Position numbers and translations under genes: made by a program. A stretch of DNA of 64,000 bases from Nocardia sp. NBC_01329 (lineage in GTDB: Bacteria > Actinomycetota > Actinomycetes > Mycobacteriales > Mycobacteriaceae), in NCBI RefSeq assembly GCF_035956715.1, contig NZ_CP108381.1:4744001-4808000 (forward strand). The letters are read 5' to 3'. The notes under the pieces are model-generated. The model made no database searches and had not been told where the DNA came from. It saw nothing but the letters and a program-made list of their open reading frames with translations. Shown here piece by piece: positions 35,409 through 44,154 of this stretch. How positions within the stretch are numbered: the stretch's first letter is position 1; the number at the start of each line of letters is the position of its first letter.

Positions 35409-35888
35409 GTGCCGATCTACGCTGCCTACGGGTCCAATATGGATTCGACCCAGATGCTCGAGCGCTGTCCGCACTCCCCCATGTCCGGGACGGGCTGGCT
35501 GGAGGGCTGGCGCCTCACGTTCAGCGGGGACGATATCGGCTGGGAAGGTCCGCTCGCCACCGTCGTCGAAGAACCCGGCTCCAGGGTCTTCGTCGTGCTC
35601 TACGACGTCTCCCCGGAAGACGAGCAACGGCTCGACCGCTGGGAAGGCTCCGATTTCGGGATCCACCGCAAGATCCGGCTCCGCGTCTCGCCCAGTCCGG
35701 GCAGCGGCACCGACCCGATCCTCGCGTGGCTGTACGTCCTCGACGCGTACGAAGGTGGGCTGCCCTCGGCGCGATACATCGGCGTGATGGCCGATGCCGC
35801 CGAGAAGGCCGGCGCGCCCGAGGAATACGTCCACGCGTTGCGTACACGCAACAGCCGGAACGTGGGACCGGGAAACAACTTCAGCTGA
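35409..35888 (+). CDS. Gamma-glutamylcyclotransferase-like protein
   Basis: The 159-residue protein begins PIYAAYGSNMDSTQMLERCP, the substrate-binding YGSN motif of the gamma-glutamylcyclotransferase (AIG2-like) fold. It continues GSRVFVVLYDVSPEDEQRLDRWEG; the Glu in the RWEG motif occupies the catalytic position of the family. It may release 5-oxoproline from gamma-glutamyl substrates, but the substrate is not visible. TAAGCT (35397-35402) ends 6 nt before the GTG start, so the mRNA is likely leaderless. The stop is followed directly by a hairpin repeat. Confidence 0.85.
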   Translation: MPIYAAYGSNMDSTQMLERCPHSPMSGTGWLEGWRLTFSGDDIGWEGPLATVVEEPGSRVFVVLYDVSPEDEQRLDRWEGSDFGIHRKIRLRVSPSPGSGTDPILAWLYVLDAYEGGLPSARYIGVMADAAEKAGAPEEYVHALRTRNSRNVGPGNNFS

Positions 35889-36075
35889 GCTGTGTTTATT
35901 TGCGGCGCCTGCGGCGCCGCGGGTCGAGGCCCCTGGAAGTCCCGCCGCTGCGCCCTCGAGACTCGCGCCTTCGGCGCATGCGACGTGCGGTCGGCCATCC
36001 GTGGAATGTGACCTGCGGAGCACCTCCGGCCAAGGGCGGGACGGGCTCGACCTTTTCGGGCCTCGTAAAACTCGG
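35889..36075 (+). repeat. Divergent hairpin element, copy C (gene-poor region 35889-36979)
   Basis: Directly after the stop codon the plus strand reads GCTGTGTTTATTTG, GC hairpin GGCGCCTGCGGCGCC, then GGGTCGAGGCCC. Its reverse complement aligns with copies A and B over GCATGCGCCGAAGGCGC, GAGTCTCGAGG, GACTTC and the AAACACAG end, and further on over CCGAGTTTTACGAG. So it is an older copy in the opposite orientation. The rest of the gap to the amidohydrolase holds copy B and a tandem array; no gene was seen. Confidence 0.65.
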
Positions 36076-36306
36076 CACCGGGCGAGCGCGACCGTCCACG
36101 AAAGCGACACACACGAGGTTTGCCGGTGATACGAACCCGAGGAACCCGCCGGAACAAAGGCGAGCTCACCGGCGAACAGCCACCGGAACCGAGTGACAGA
36201 CACACAACCCTCGACCGCACCATGCGACCGACCGGGCACGGGCACCCTCCACCGACCCGCGCAATGCTCTCAAACCCGGATGCCGACCGCGACCGCGAAT
36301 CCCGGC

Positions 36307-36514
36307 GCAACCGCATGAGTCGAGTTTTACGAGACACCCAAAGGGTTGAGGCCGTCTCGCCGTTCAGGCCTCGAAAGCGCATGCGCCGAAGGCGCAAGTC
36401 TCGAGGCCTGAACGGCGAGACTTCAGGGCCTCAACCCCCGCGCGCGCCAGCGCGCCAAAAACACAGCACCTTCACGAGCAAGCTCACCTCTCACCCTCCC
36501 ACGAGCAAGCCCAC
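36307..36514 (-). repeat. Composite hairpin element, copy B
   Basis: This is nearly identical to copy A over about 200 bp. The stem arms are 36343-36374 and 36401-36437, with the same perfect 21-bp core (36354-36374 with 36401-36421) and the same 5-nt bulge. The loop has one extra A and a G-to-A change relative to copy A. It ends in CGCGCCAAAAACACAGC and runs into a C-rich array, as at copy A. The two copies lie about 27 kb apart in the same orientation. Confidence 0.8.
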
Positions 36515-36870
36515 CTCTCACCCTCCCACGAGCAAGCCCACCTCCACCTTCACGAGCGAGCCCACCCCTCCTCTTCATCAACAAACCCCTCACCTACAAA
36601 CCCACCCCGCACCTTCACGAACCAGCACACACTGTCAGCCTTCACCAGCGAACCCATCCCGCACCTTCACCTACGAACCCACCCTCACCTTCACGAGCAA
36701 CCTCACTTCTCACCCCTCACGAGCAAACACACACCCGCTCTCACCAACAAGCCCATCACTCACCCCTCACCAGTTAGCCCACCACTCACCCCTGCAAGCA
36801 AGCCCACCACTCACCCCCGCAAGCAAGCCCACCCCTCAGCCTCACCAGCAGATCCACTCTCCCGACCTCC
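36466..36870. repeat. C-rich degenerate tandem array attached to copy B
   Basis: About fifteen imperfect units like CACGAGCAAGCCCACC, CACCAGCGAACCCATC and GCAAGCAAGCCCACC occur, spaced 20-35 bp. They are longer and more variable than the array next to copy A. Spacers are not unique sequences, which argues against CRISPR. The strand bias (C/A on plus) is strong. A frame through it encodes Thr/Pro/His low-complexity sequence and is not taken as a gene. Confidence 0.65.
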
Positions 36871-36979
36871 GCACACCACGTTCACCCCGACCCCGCCGGC
36901 GAAGCCGCCTCGGCTCCACCGGTGGGTCGGGGTGCAAGCGAGGCCGCGACCCGGCCGGCCCCGGCCCCTACCGGAACGC

Positions 36980-38176
36980 TCAAACCAATTCTTGCCCCGC
37001 TTGCAGAACGATATTCGTCAACGTCCGAACCCCCACCGGCAGCGCTCGCTCGTCGATGTCGAACGTCGGCTGGTGCAGGTCGAGCTGAGGGCCTTCGCCG
37101 GACCAGACGCCGAGGCGGGCCATCGCGCCGGGGACTTCTTCCAGGTACCAGGAGAAGTCCTCACCACCGCCGGATTGGGGGGTGTCGGCGAGGGCGTCGG
37201 GGCCGATGGCGCGGACCGCGTCGCTGAACATGCGGACCGATTTTTCGTCGTTGACGACGGGGGGTACCCCGCGCCGGTAGTCGAGTTGATAGCGCACTCC
37301 GGTCGGGGCGAGCAGGCCGTCGACGATTTCGCGCACCATCGGTTCGAGCAGCGCCCAGGTGGCGTGGTCGCCGGTTCGTACGGTGCCGGTGAGCATGCCG
37401 GTCTGTGGGATCGCGTTGGGTGCTTTACCGGCGCTGACCGCTCCCCACACCATGACCGTGCTGGTGCGGGGGTCGATCCGGCGGGTGAGCAGACCGGGCA
37501 GACCGGTGATGACGGTGCCGATGGCGTAGACGAGGTCGCTGGTGAGGTGGGGGCGTGAGGTATGCCCGCCGGGTGAGTCCAGGACCAGTTCGACAGTGTC
37601 GGCCGCGGAGGTGATGGCACCGACCCGGATGCCGACCTTGCCGGCTTCCAGTCGCGGGTCGCAGTGCAGGGCGAATACCCGGTCCACACCGTGCACAGCC
37701 CCATTGGCGACCATGTCGATGGCGCCTCCGGGCATGACTTCCTCGGCGTGCTGGAAGATCAACCGCACACCTACCGGTAGGTCGTGGTCGGCCAGAGCCA
37801 GGGCGGTACCGAGCAGGATGCTGGTGTGCGCGTCGTGGCCACAGGCGTGGGAGACCCCGGGAACCGTGGAGGCGAAGGGCCGGCCGGTGAATTCCTGGAG
37901 TGCCAGCGCGTCCATATCGGCACGTAACGCGATTCGCGGCGCGTTCTCGGGACCGATATCGCAGATCAGACCGGTACCGGTCGGCAGTACCCGGAACGGG
38001 AGTCCGGCCTTCGTCAGCCAAGTGCCGACGAACTCGGTGGTCGCGAACTCGGTGCGGGATAATTCCGGGTTGGCGTGGATGTGCCTGCGCCATTGAACGA
38101 GATCGACCGTGTGCTCGGCCAGCCACGCCGTCACCGCGTCCTGTCCGTCTCGCACCGTACGGCCGGTTGTGCTCAC
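36980..38176 (-). CDS. M20 family amidohydrolase/peptidase (AmiA/AmiB-like)
   Basis: The 398-residue protein starts at a GTG (38176) 7 nt after AGGAGG. It has WRRHIHANPELSRTEFATT, ALRADMDAL, the metal ligands in SHACGHDAHTSILLG, HAEEVMPGGA, and the late GGGEDFSWYL. It belongs to the M20D group that hydrolyses N-acyl or amide-linked substrates such as N-acyl amino acids. In mycobacteria two such genes (amiA1, amiB1) lie here; only one is present in this window. The longer upstream frame lacks an RBS. Confidence 0.92.
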   Translation of the reverse strand: MSTTGRTVRDGQDAVTAWLAEHTVDLVQWRRHIHANPELSRTEFATTEFVGTWLTKAGLPFRVLPTGTGLICDIGPENAPRIALRADMDALALQEFTGRPFASTVPGVSHACGHDAHTSILLGTALALADHDLPVGVRLIFQHAEEVMPGGAIDMVANGAVHGVDRVFALHCDPRLEAGKVGIRVGAITSAADTVELVLDSPGGHTSRPHLTSDLVYAIGTVITGLPGLLTRRIDPRTSTVMVWGAVSAGKAPNAIPQTGMLTGTVRTGDHATWALLEPMVREIVDGLLAPTGVRYQLDYRRGVPPVVNDEKSVRMFSDAVRAIGPDALADTPQSGGGEDFSWYLEEVPGAMARLGVWSGEGPQLDLHQPTFDIDERALPVGVRTLTNIVLQAGQELV

Positions 38177-38398
38177 CGAATGTCCTCCTGTCGTAGAACG
38201 AGCAGCTGTGAACCGCTTCTGCACGTGTACGGGCCATCCGTACACGTATCGTCCGCGACCGTGGCCGCGGTACATACCGGCGGTTCCGCTATCCCCCGGG
38301 GAACGGCCGTATCCTCCAGTTTCGCACCGCAGCCGGATCCGTGCGCGAACGGCATCCGCGCCGCGCCCGCGCATCCGGTGCGGCGGGCTCGTTCGACG

Positions 38399-39103
38399 CT
38401 AGTTCGAGGCGAATGCCAGGTTATCGGGAGTGGTCGGCACCGCCAGCCCGGTCAGGGCCGTGGCGTGCAGGGAACGTTTGATGGCGGGCAGGCTGGGTGT
38501 CCGGTTTGCGGCCAGTCCCGCCGCTCGTTCCACCGCGGCGGTGCGCAACGCGGCGGGCTCGGCGATATCGTCGACGATCCCGGCGGCGAGGGCTTCCGCG
38601 GCGCCGAAGCGGTGTCCGGTGGTCATGGCCGTCACCGCCACCTGATTGGTCAACCTGCTGCTGATCAGGGCGTTCATGCCGATGGTGAAGGGCATTCCCA
38701 GATGCACTTCGGGCAGGCACCAGAACCCGCGGTCGGCCCGCATGACCCGGAAGTCGTGCGAGGTCGCGAGCATGGCTCCGGCGCCGAAGGCGTGGCCGTT
38801 GACGGCGGCGACGGTGGGCAGCGGGAAGGCCAGGATCCGGCTGAACACGCTGTGCACGCGGTCGAGGTAGCCGTGCATCCGGTCGAGATTCGCGAACAGC
38901 CAGTCGGTGTCGAGGCCGTTGCTGAAGAACTTCCCGGTGGCGGTGGTGACCAGCGCGGCCGGTCCCTCACTGGCGGCCACCGTATCCAGCAGCGCGTGTG
39001 TCTCGTCTATCCACTCGTGGCTGAAGCGGTTCTCGCTGTCGGTCTGGCCCTCATTGCCCAGCGAGAGCACGAAAACGTTCCCATCACGTTCCAGGTACGG
39101 CAT
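38399..39103 (-). CDS. Enoyl-CoA hydratase/isomerase family protein
   Basis: The 234-residue crotonase-fold protein has LVTTATGKFFSNGLDTDWLF (oxyanion loop), PTVAAVNGHAFGAGAMLATSHDFRVM, and LPEVHLGMPFT. The usual catalytic Glu pair of hydratases is not both visible (SHDFRVM, EVHLGM), so it may be an isomerase-like member. The ATG at 39103 is the only plausible start. It is divergent from deoD with a 104-bp gap. The 222 bp between this gene and the amidohydrolase gene holds nothing I can identify. Confidence 0.85.
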   Translation of the reverse strand: MPYLERDGNVFVLSLGNEGQTDSENRFSHEWIDETHALLDTVAASEGPAALVTTATGKFFSNGLDTDWLFANLDRMHGYLDRVHSVFSRILAFPLPTVAAVNGHAFGAGAMLATSHDFRVMRADRGFWCLPEVHLGMPFTIGMNALISSRLTNQVAVTAMTTGHRFGAAEALAAGIVDDIAEPAALRTAAVERAAGLAANRTPSLPAIKRSLHATALTGLAVPTTPDNLAFASN

Positions 39104-39207
39104 CTGTGCAGCGTATCGGCTGCGGGTCGGCGGGCGGGCGCCGGAGCCGTCACCGGCGCAAGCGGTTCGGGCGGGCCGGCGGGGCGCGAGGCAATACACT
39201 GACCGCC

Positions 39208-39987
39208 ATGCTTGCCGAAGAGGCCGCCGAGGAGATCGCGGCCCGGACGTCAGTGGATCGCCATCGGGTCGCGGTGGTGCTGGGTTCGGGGTGGCAGGAC
39301 GCTGTCGCCGAGCTCGGGACCCCGAATGCCGAGATACCGATGCCGGAGTTACCCGGGTTCGCCGCGCCCACCGCGCAGGGTCATGTCGGCCGGGTGGTGT
39401 CGGTATCGGTCGGCGATACCGACACCCTGGTTCTGATGGGGCGCCAGCATCTGTACGAGGGTCATGGGGCCGAAGAGGTCGTGCATCCGGTGCGTACCGC
39501 GGTGGCAGCGGGCGCGGAGACTGTGATCCTCACCAATGCCGCCGGTGGTATCCGGCCGGGGCTGCGGGTCGGTGAGGCGGTGCTGGTGCGCGATCACGTG
39601 AATCTCACCGGTACGACGCCGCTGGCCGGGGCCTCTTTCGTCGATATGGTGGATGCCTGGGATCCGGAATTGCGCCATCTCGCCCGCCGCATCGACCCCG
39701 ACCTCACCGAGGGCGTGTACGCCGGGCTCACCGGACCGCAGTACGAAACCCCCGCCGAGATCCGCATGCTGGCCACGATCGGTGCTGATCTGGTGGGGAT
39801 GTCGACGGTGCTCGAAGCCATCGCCGCGCGTGCCCTGGGGGTCCGGTTGCTCGGTATCTCACTGGTCACGAACCTGGCGGCCGGGGTCACCGGTGCCCCG
39901 CTGACCCACGCCGAGGTGCTGGCGGAGGGGCGCGCGGCGGCCCCGCGGCTGGGCAAACTGCTGCGCGGGCTGCTGGAGCAGTTGTAG
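39208..39987 (+). CDS. deoD: Purine nucleoside phosphorylase
   Basis: The 259-residue protein has VAVVLGSGWQDAV, GHVGRVVSV, LMGRQHLYEGHGAEEVVHPVRTA, TNAAGGIRPGL, and VGMSTVLEAIAARALG. These are the signatures of trimeric (type I) PNP, cleaving guanosine/inosine with phosphate to base and ribose-1-phosphate. TACACT (39195-39200) ends 7 nt before the ATG; no Shine-Dalgarno is present, so the transcript is probably leaderless. The stop codon directly abuts the ATG of the phosphomannomutase gene, and the two may form a unit for handling pentose-phosphates. Confidence 0.94.
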   Translation: MLAEEAAEEIAARTSVDRHRVAVVLGSGWQDAVAELGTPNAEIPMPELPGFAAPTAQGHVGRVVSVSVGDTDTLVLMGRQHLYEGHGAEEVVHPVRTAVAAGAETVILTNAAGGIRPGLRVGEAVLVRDHVNLTGTTPLAGASFVDMVDAWDPELRHLARRIDPDLTEGVYAGLTGPQYETPAEIRMLATIGADLVGMSTVLEAIAARALGVRLLGISLVTNLAAGVTGAPLTHAEVLAEGRAAAPRLGKLLRGLLEQL

Positions 39988-41487
39988 ATGCTGACCTTCG
40001 GCACAGCGGGATTGCGCGGGCCGCTGGCGCCCGGGCCGGACGGTATGAACGAGACCACGGTTGCCCGGGCCACGGCCGGGGTCGCGGCCTGGCTGCGGGA
40101 CCGCTGTCTCGGCGGTGGCCGGGTGGTGGTCGGCCGGGACGCTCGGCACGGGTCGGCGGAGTTCGCCGAGATCACCGCCGAGGTGCTGGCCGCCGCCGGT
40201 TTCGCGGTGATCCGATTGCCCGAGCCGCTGCCGACGCCGGTAACCGCCTTCGCCGTACGCGAATCGGGCGCGGTGGCGGGTGTGCAGATCACCGCCTCCC
40301 ACAATCCGCCCGGCGACAACGGCTACAAAGTGTTCGTCGACGGCGGCACCCAGCTGGCACCGCCCGCCGATACCGAGATCGAGCAGCGGATCACGGCGGT
40401 CACCGAACCGATCGAGCGCACCGCGGTGACCGTATCCGGCGGTGAAGTCCTGTCGCGCTATCTGGCCCGGGTCGCGCAGCTGCCGCAGCTGATCGGCGGC
40501 GACGGGGAGCGTGCCGGGATCCGGATCGCGTTCACGCCGATGCACGGAGTGGGGGGAGCCACCGCAGTACACGCGCTCACCTCGGCGGGTTTCACCGATA
40601 TCCACGCGGTGGCCGAACAATTCGCACCCGACCCCGATTTCCCCACGGTGGCGTTCCCGAATCCCGAGGAGCCGGGGGCAGCGGATCTGCTGTTGCGGCT
40701 GGCCGAACGGGTGGATGCCGATCTCGCTATCGCATTGGACCCCGACGCGGACCGCTGCGCGCTGGGCATCCCGACACCGGACGGTTGGCGGATGCTGCGC
40801 GGTGACGAGACCGGGGTCCTGCTGGCCGATGACGTGCTGCGCACCGCCGGGCCGGATGCGCTGGTCGCCACCACGATCGTCTCGTCGCGGCTGTTGTCGC
40901 GGCTGGCGCCGGCGCGGGGCGCCCGCTATGCCGAAACCCTCACCGGGTTCAAATGGCTGGCCCGCGCGGGCGATGGGTTGGTCTACGCCTATGAGGAGGC
41001 CATCGGCCACTGTGTGGACCCGGCGACCGTCCGCGACAAGGACGGGATCTCCGCGGCCGTCCTGGCCGCGGACTTGGTCGCGCGATTGCGGGTTCGCGGT
41101 CGCACCCTGGACGACGAACTCGACGAGCTGGCGGTCGAGTTCGGTGTGCACGCGGTCGACCAGGTTTCGCTACGCCTACCGGATCAGCGGGCGGCCGCCG
41201 CAGTGCTGACCGCGCTCCGTGGCGCGCCGCCGCGGACGCTGGCCGGAACCGCGGTCGAATACACCGACATGTCGGCGCTGCGGGGCCGGATGCGTACCGA
41301 CGCACTGGTGTTCACCGGCGGTGGGGTCCGAATGGTCGTCCGGCCCTCGGGCACCGAACCGAAGCTCAAGTGCTATCTGGAGGTTGTCCACCCGGTTTCC
41401 GGTCCCGCTGGGCTGCGGGCCGGGCGCGACACTGCCCGGGAGCGGCTCGCGGAGCTACGCGCCTACTGTCGCACGCTGTCGGGCTGA
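39988..41487 (+). CDS. pmmB: Phosphohexomutase (PmmB-like phosphomannomutase/phosphopentomutase group)
   Basis: The 499-residue alpha-D-phosphohexomutase has TFGTAGLRG, the phosphoserine loop VQITASHNPPGDNGYK, the metal loop ALDPDADRCALG, the sugar loop YEEAIGHCV, and the phosphate loop RPSGTEPKLKCYLE. Its ATG immediately follows the deoD stop (TAG ATG), so translation is coupled. Coupling with a nucleoside phosphorylase suggests that ribose-1-phosphate to ribose-5-phosphate conversion is one possible role besides hexose phosphates. Confidence 0.93.
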   Translation: MLTFGTAGLRGPLAPGPDGMNETTVARATAGVAAWLRDRCLGGGRVVVGRDARHGSAEFAEITAEVLAAAGFAVIRLPEPLPTPVTAFAVRESGAVAGVQITASHNPPGDNGYKVFVDGGTQLAPPADTEIEQRITAVTEPIERTAVTVSGGEVLSRYLARVAQLPQLIGGDGERAGIRIAFTPMHGVGGATAVHALTSAGFTDIHAVAEQFAPDPDFPTVAFPNPEEPGAADLLLRLAERVDADLAIALDPDADRCALGIPTPDGWRMLRGDETGVLLADDVLRTAGPDALVATTIVSSRLLSRLAPARGARYAETLTGFKWLARAGDGLVYAYEEAIGHCVDPATVRDKDGISAAVLAADLVARLRVRGRTLDDELDELAVEFGVHAVDQVSLRLPDQRAAAAVLTALRGAPPRTLAGTAVEYTDMSALRGRMRTDALVFTGGGVRMVVRPSGTEPKLKCYLEVVHPVSGPAGLRAGRDTARERLAELRAYCRTLSG

Positions 41488-41493
41488 GCGGGT

Positions 41494-42117
41494 TCAGCGT
41501 GGTCCGAACTGCCGGTCCCCGGCATCGCCGAGCCCGGGCACGATGTAGGCGTCGTCGTTGAGCCGGTCGTCGATCACGGCCGTCACCAGCCGGACCGGAT
41601 AGCCCGAACCCGCCAGCGCCGCTATTCCTTCGGGAGCGGCGACCACGCAGACCGCGGTGATGTCGAGTGCGCCGCGGTCGGCCAGCAGACCCAGTGTGTG
41701 CAGCATGGATCCGCCGGTTGCCAGCATCGGGTCCAGGACCATGACCGGGGTCGCCGAGAGGTCGTCGGGCAGCGATTCCAGATAGGGCACCGGCCGATGG
41801 GTCATCTCGTTGCGGGCGACACCGACGAAACCCACTTGTGAGTCGGGGATCAGGTCGGTAGCCGCGTCGACCATGCCGAGCCCGGCTCGTAACACCGGGA
41901 CCAGCAGCGGTGGCCGGGCCAGCCGCGCACCCTGAGTGGCCGCGACCGGCGTGGTGATGTCGAAATACTCCACGGGAGCATCGCGCAGCGCCTCGTAGAC
42001 CAAGAGCCTGGACAGATCTCGCAGGGCGGCCCGGAAGGCGGGGTCGGGTGTGCGTTCGTCGCGGAGAGTGGTGAGCAGTATCGCCACGAGCGGATGATCC
42101 AGCGTGTGCGTGCGCAT
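41494..42117 (-). CDS. upp: Uracil phosphoribosyltransferase
   Basis: The 207-residue protein has RTHTLDHPLVAILLTTLRDERT, VPVLRAGLGMVDA, VMVLDPMLATGGSM (PRPP loop) and a C-terminal YIVPGLGDAGDRQFG. It forms UMP from uracil and PRPP in pyrimidine salvage, together with cdd and deoA products encoded at 54-57 kb. TATCGT on the minus strand (42124-42129) ends 6 nt before the ATG, so the mRNA is probably leaderless. Convergent with pmmB, 6 bp apart. Confidence 0.95.
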   Translation of the reverse strand: MRTHTLDHPLVAILLTTLRDERTPDPAFRAALRDLSRLLVYEALRDAPVEYFDITTPVAATQGARLARPPLLVPVLRAGLGMVDAATDLIPDSQVGFVGVARNEMTHRPVPYLESLPDDLSATPVMVLDPMLATGGSMLHTLGLLADRGALDITAVCVVAAPEGIAALAGSGYPVRLVTAVIDDRLNDDAYIVPGLGDAGDRQFGPR

Positions 42118-42266
42118 GGAGGAACGATAAAGTCGAAGGGGCGGGCGTGGCGGTTTCGCCGTGACTTTCCGCGGGTTCGGTTTTCGGGGAACCGTCCGGG
42201 AAGCCGCTGCGTCGAAACCGGTGGATGACATACTCTGCCCGTTAACGAAGTCGAGGGGGAACTCTG

Positions 42267-42581
42267 ATGGTGAACATCTCAGCCGATGCCCAGGGCATCG
42301 CGGCCTACGGCACCACCGCCGGGGTGATGGCCGCCGAACTCGCGGCGGCCGGGACCGGCGCATCGGGTGCGGCGCCCACGATCCTCGGCCCGATCTTCGG
42401 TTTGGTCGGCGGCGATTTCCTGGCGGCGTACGCGGCCGCACACGCCGGTCATATGGCGACGATCGGCCAGTTGTCCGCGGTGCTGGGCACGATGAGCGGC
42501 GCGGCGGGCGTGGCCGCGGTGAGTTACGCCGACGCCGATATCAGCAATGCGGCCGCCCTGCGCGGTGCCGCCGGGGAGTGA
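42267..42581 (+). CDS. EspC/EspF-like (DUF2580) type VII secretion target
   Basis: The 104-residue protein has no signal peptide. It is Ala/Gly-rich and predicted helical with a central turn (GAAPTILGPIFGLVGGDFL). It ends in a C-terminal Tyr87-x3-Asp91 (SYADADI), which matches the YxxxD/E export signal of type VII substrates. Length and layout fit the EspC/EspF group, which pairs with an EspA- or EspE-like partner. The partner is probably the next gene, 4 bp downstream. A strong GAGGGGGA ribosome-binding site precedes the ATG. Confidence 0.75.
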   Translation: MVNISADAQGIAAYGTTAGVMAAELAAAGTGASGAAPTILGPIFGLVGGDFLAAYAAAHAGHMATIGQLSAVLGTMSGAAGVAAVSYADADISNAAALRGAAGE

Positions 42582-42585
42582 CCCT

Positions 42586-43680
42586 GTGATCGATATCAAT
42601 ACGCTGGCCAAGCCGATTCTCGATCTGCTCGCCAGTTTCGGCACCGGTGTGCTGGCCACCGGCGGTCCCGGCGACGCACTACGCGCCGCGTCCACGGCCA
42701 TCGAGCAGGTCCACACGTTGGGCCGCAACGGAATCAACCAGATGAACACCGCGTGGGACGGCACCGGCGCGGACGCCGCGACCTCCAAGGCCCTGCGGGT
42801 ACAGACCTCGGCCGCGAGCATCTCCGACCGCGGCAACGAGATGGCGACGGTGATGGGGCAGGCCGCGGCCCATGTGGAAACCGGCAACAAAGATCTCACC
42901 ACCATCGCGCAGTCGTTCGTTAACACCGCCGCCGCGGCCGCGCCCACCCTGGGCACCCCGGCGGGTCTCTCACTGCTGGTGGGGTCTGCCATCGACCATC
43001 TGGGGCAGGCACTGGGCGTGGTGGGCCGGGTGCAGAACGAATTGCAGACCCAGACCAGCTCCATGAACGAACTCACTCCGCCACCGTCCACTCCGTCTGC
43101 CGCGAACACCGCGCCGGTGAGCACCCAGGCCGTTTCCACGGTGGCCTCGGGCCTGAGCGGTGCGGCCGGGATGGCCGGCTCGATGATGAGCACCGCCCTG
43201 TCGTCGAGTCCCGGCGGCACCACCACCTCGTCCGGAACTCCCAAGAAGACCGCCACCACCGCAGGCACCACCACCGAGGGCCAGGGTGTGAAGGTCACCC
43301 TGCCGGACGGGAGTGTGGTGGAGGCACCGAACGAGAAGGCGGCCACCGCGGTGAAGTCGGCGCTGGGCACGTTGGGCACACCGTATGTCTGGGGCGGCAA
43401 CACCCCCGGCTCCGGCTTGGACTGCAGCGGTATGACCAAATACGCCTACGGCGAGGCCGGTGTGGAAATCCCCCGGTTGGCCAACGAACAGGCCAACGGC
43501 GCGACTCCGGTTTCTCCCGGCGATCTGGCACCCGGTGACCTGGCGGTATGGGACGGTCATGTGGCGATGGTGATCGGCAACGGGCAGTTGATCGAAGCCG
43601 GGGATCCGGTGCAGATCAGTTCGGTTCGGACGGAGAACAGCGGGATGGAGTTCCTCGGTTTCTACCGGCCGACGGAATGA
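42586..43680 (+). CDS. Type VII-exported NlpC/P60 peptidoglycan endopeptidase with WXG-like N-domain
   Basis: The 364-residue protein (GTG start) has an N-terminal helical domain (about 1-165) with a W57-D-G59 turn (NTAWDGTGAD), resembling a WXG100/EspA-like fold. A Ser/Thr/Gly linker (165-235) follows, then a C-terminal NlpC/P60 domain (about 250-364) with catalytic Cys280 (GLDCSGMTKYAY) and His325 (WDGHVAMVIGNGQLIEAGDP). The third catalytic position is Glu337 or nearby instead of the usual His. There is no signal peptide, so export would rely on the EspC-like partner. The enzyme would cut peptide stems of peptidoglycan. The GTG lies 4 bp after the EspC-like stop. Confidence 0.85.
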   Translation: MIDINTLAKPILDLLASFGTGVLATGGPGDALRAASTAIEQVHTLGRNGINQMNTAWDGTGADAATSKALRVQTSAASISDRGNEMATVMGQAAAHVETGNKDLTTIAQSFVNTAAAAAPTLGTPAGLSLLVGSAIDHLGQALGVVGRVQNELQTQTSSMNELTPPPSTPSAANTAPVSTQAVSTVASGLSGAAGMAGSMMSTALSSSPGGTTTSSGTPKKTATTAGTTTEGQGVKVTLPDGSVVEAPNEKAATAVKSALGTLGTPYVWGGNTPGSGLDCSGMTKYAYGEAGVEIPRLANEQANGATPVSPGDLAPGDLAVWDGHVAMVIGNGQLIEAGDPVQISSVRTENSGMEFLGFYRPTE

Positions 43681-43745
43681 ATCGCAGGCAGCAGAGGCCG
43701 CCCGTTGCGGGGGTGGACATCCGATCATGACGAGTGGACAGAATT

Positions 43746-44096
43746 ATGAGTGAGCAGCAGGTTCCCGAGGTGCCCAATGTCACGATGGCGGCGAGCCGCA
43801 ATCGGACCGGCACCCTGTCGGTACGGGCCACCGACCAGGGGATGCCGGTGGAGATCAAATTCGAACGCAGCGAATACCGGTACGGCGCACAAGCTCTCGC
43901 CGACGAGATCCTGCGGCTGACCCACCGTTCCACCATCGCGGCCAAGGCCAAGCGCCGGGAGATGCTGGCGGAGAACGGAATGCCCGACGAGATCCTGGAC
44001 CAGCTCGGGCTGCCCACCCGGCAGCAGGCGGTCGACGAACTCGACCGGATGGACGACGCCGATACCGGCCAGACCAGTTGGATGAGGCCGGTATGA
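43746..44096 (+). CDS. EspD-like protein (YbaB-related fold likely)
   Basis: The 116-residue protein begins MSEQQVPEVPNV and has a beta-rich first half (GTLSVRATDQGMPVEIKFE) and a helical second half (GAQALADEILRLTHRSTIAAKAKRREMLAENG). By eye this follows the pattern of EspD from the ESX-1 espACD operon (strand-strand, then (E)QxLAxEIL helix). I compared this from memory, so the assignment is tentative. It lies 65 bp after the NlpC/P60 gene and before a YbaB gene. Confidence 0.55.
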   Translation: MSEQQVPEVPNVTMAASRNRTGTLSVRATDQGMPVEIKFERSEYRYGAQALADEILRLTHRSTIAAKAKRREMLAENGMPDEILDQLGLPTRQQAVDELDRMDDADTGQTSWMRPV

Positions 44097-44154
44097 GCGA
44101 CCGGCGTACGCGGTACCAACACAGCGGATTCCCGCTCGTATCCAGGAGGCATGC

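Noticed and set aside
36120..37088. Long frame through the C-rich array and copy B
   Set aside because: The peptide is tandem low-complexity Thr/Pro/His sequence caused by the DNA repeat. No ribosome-binding site or domain.
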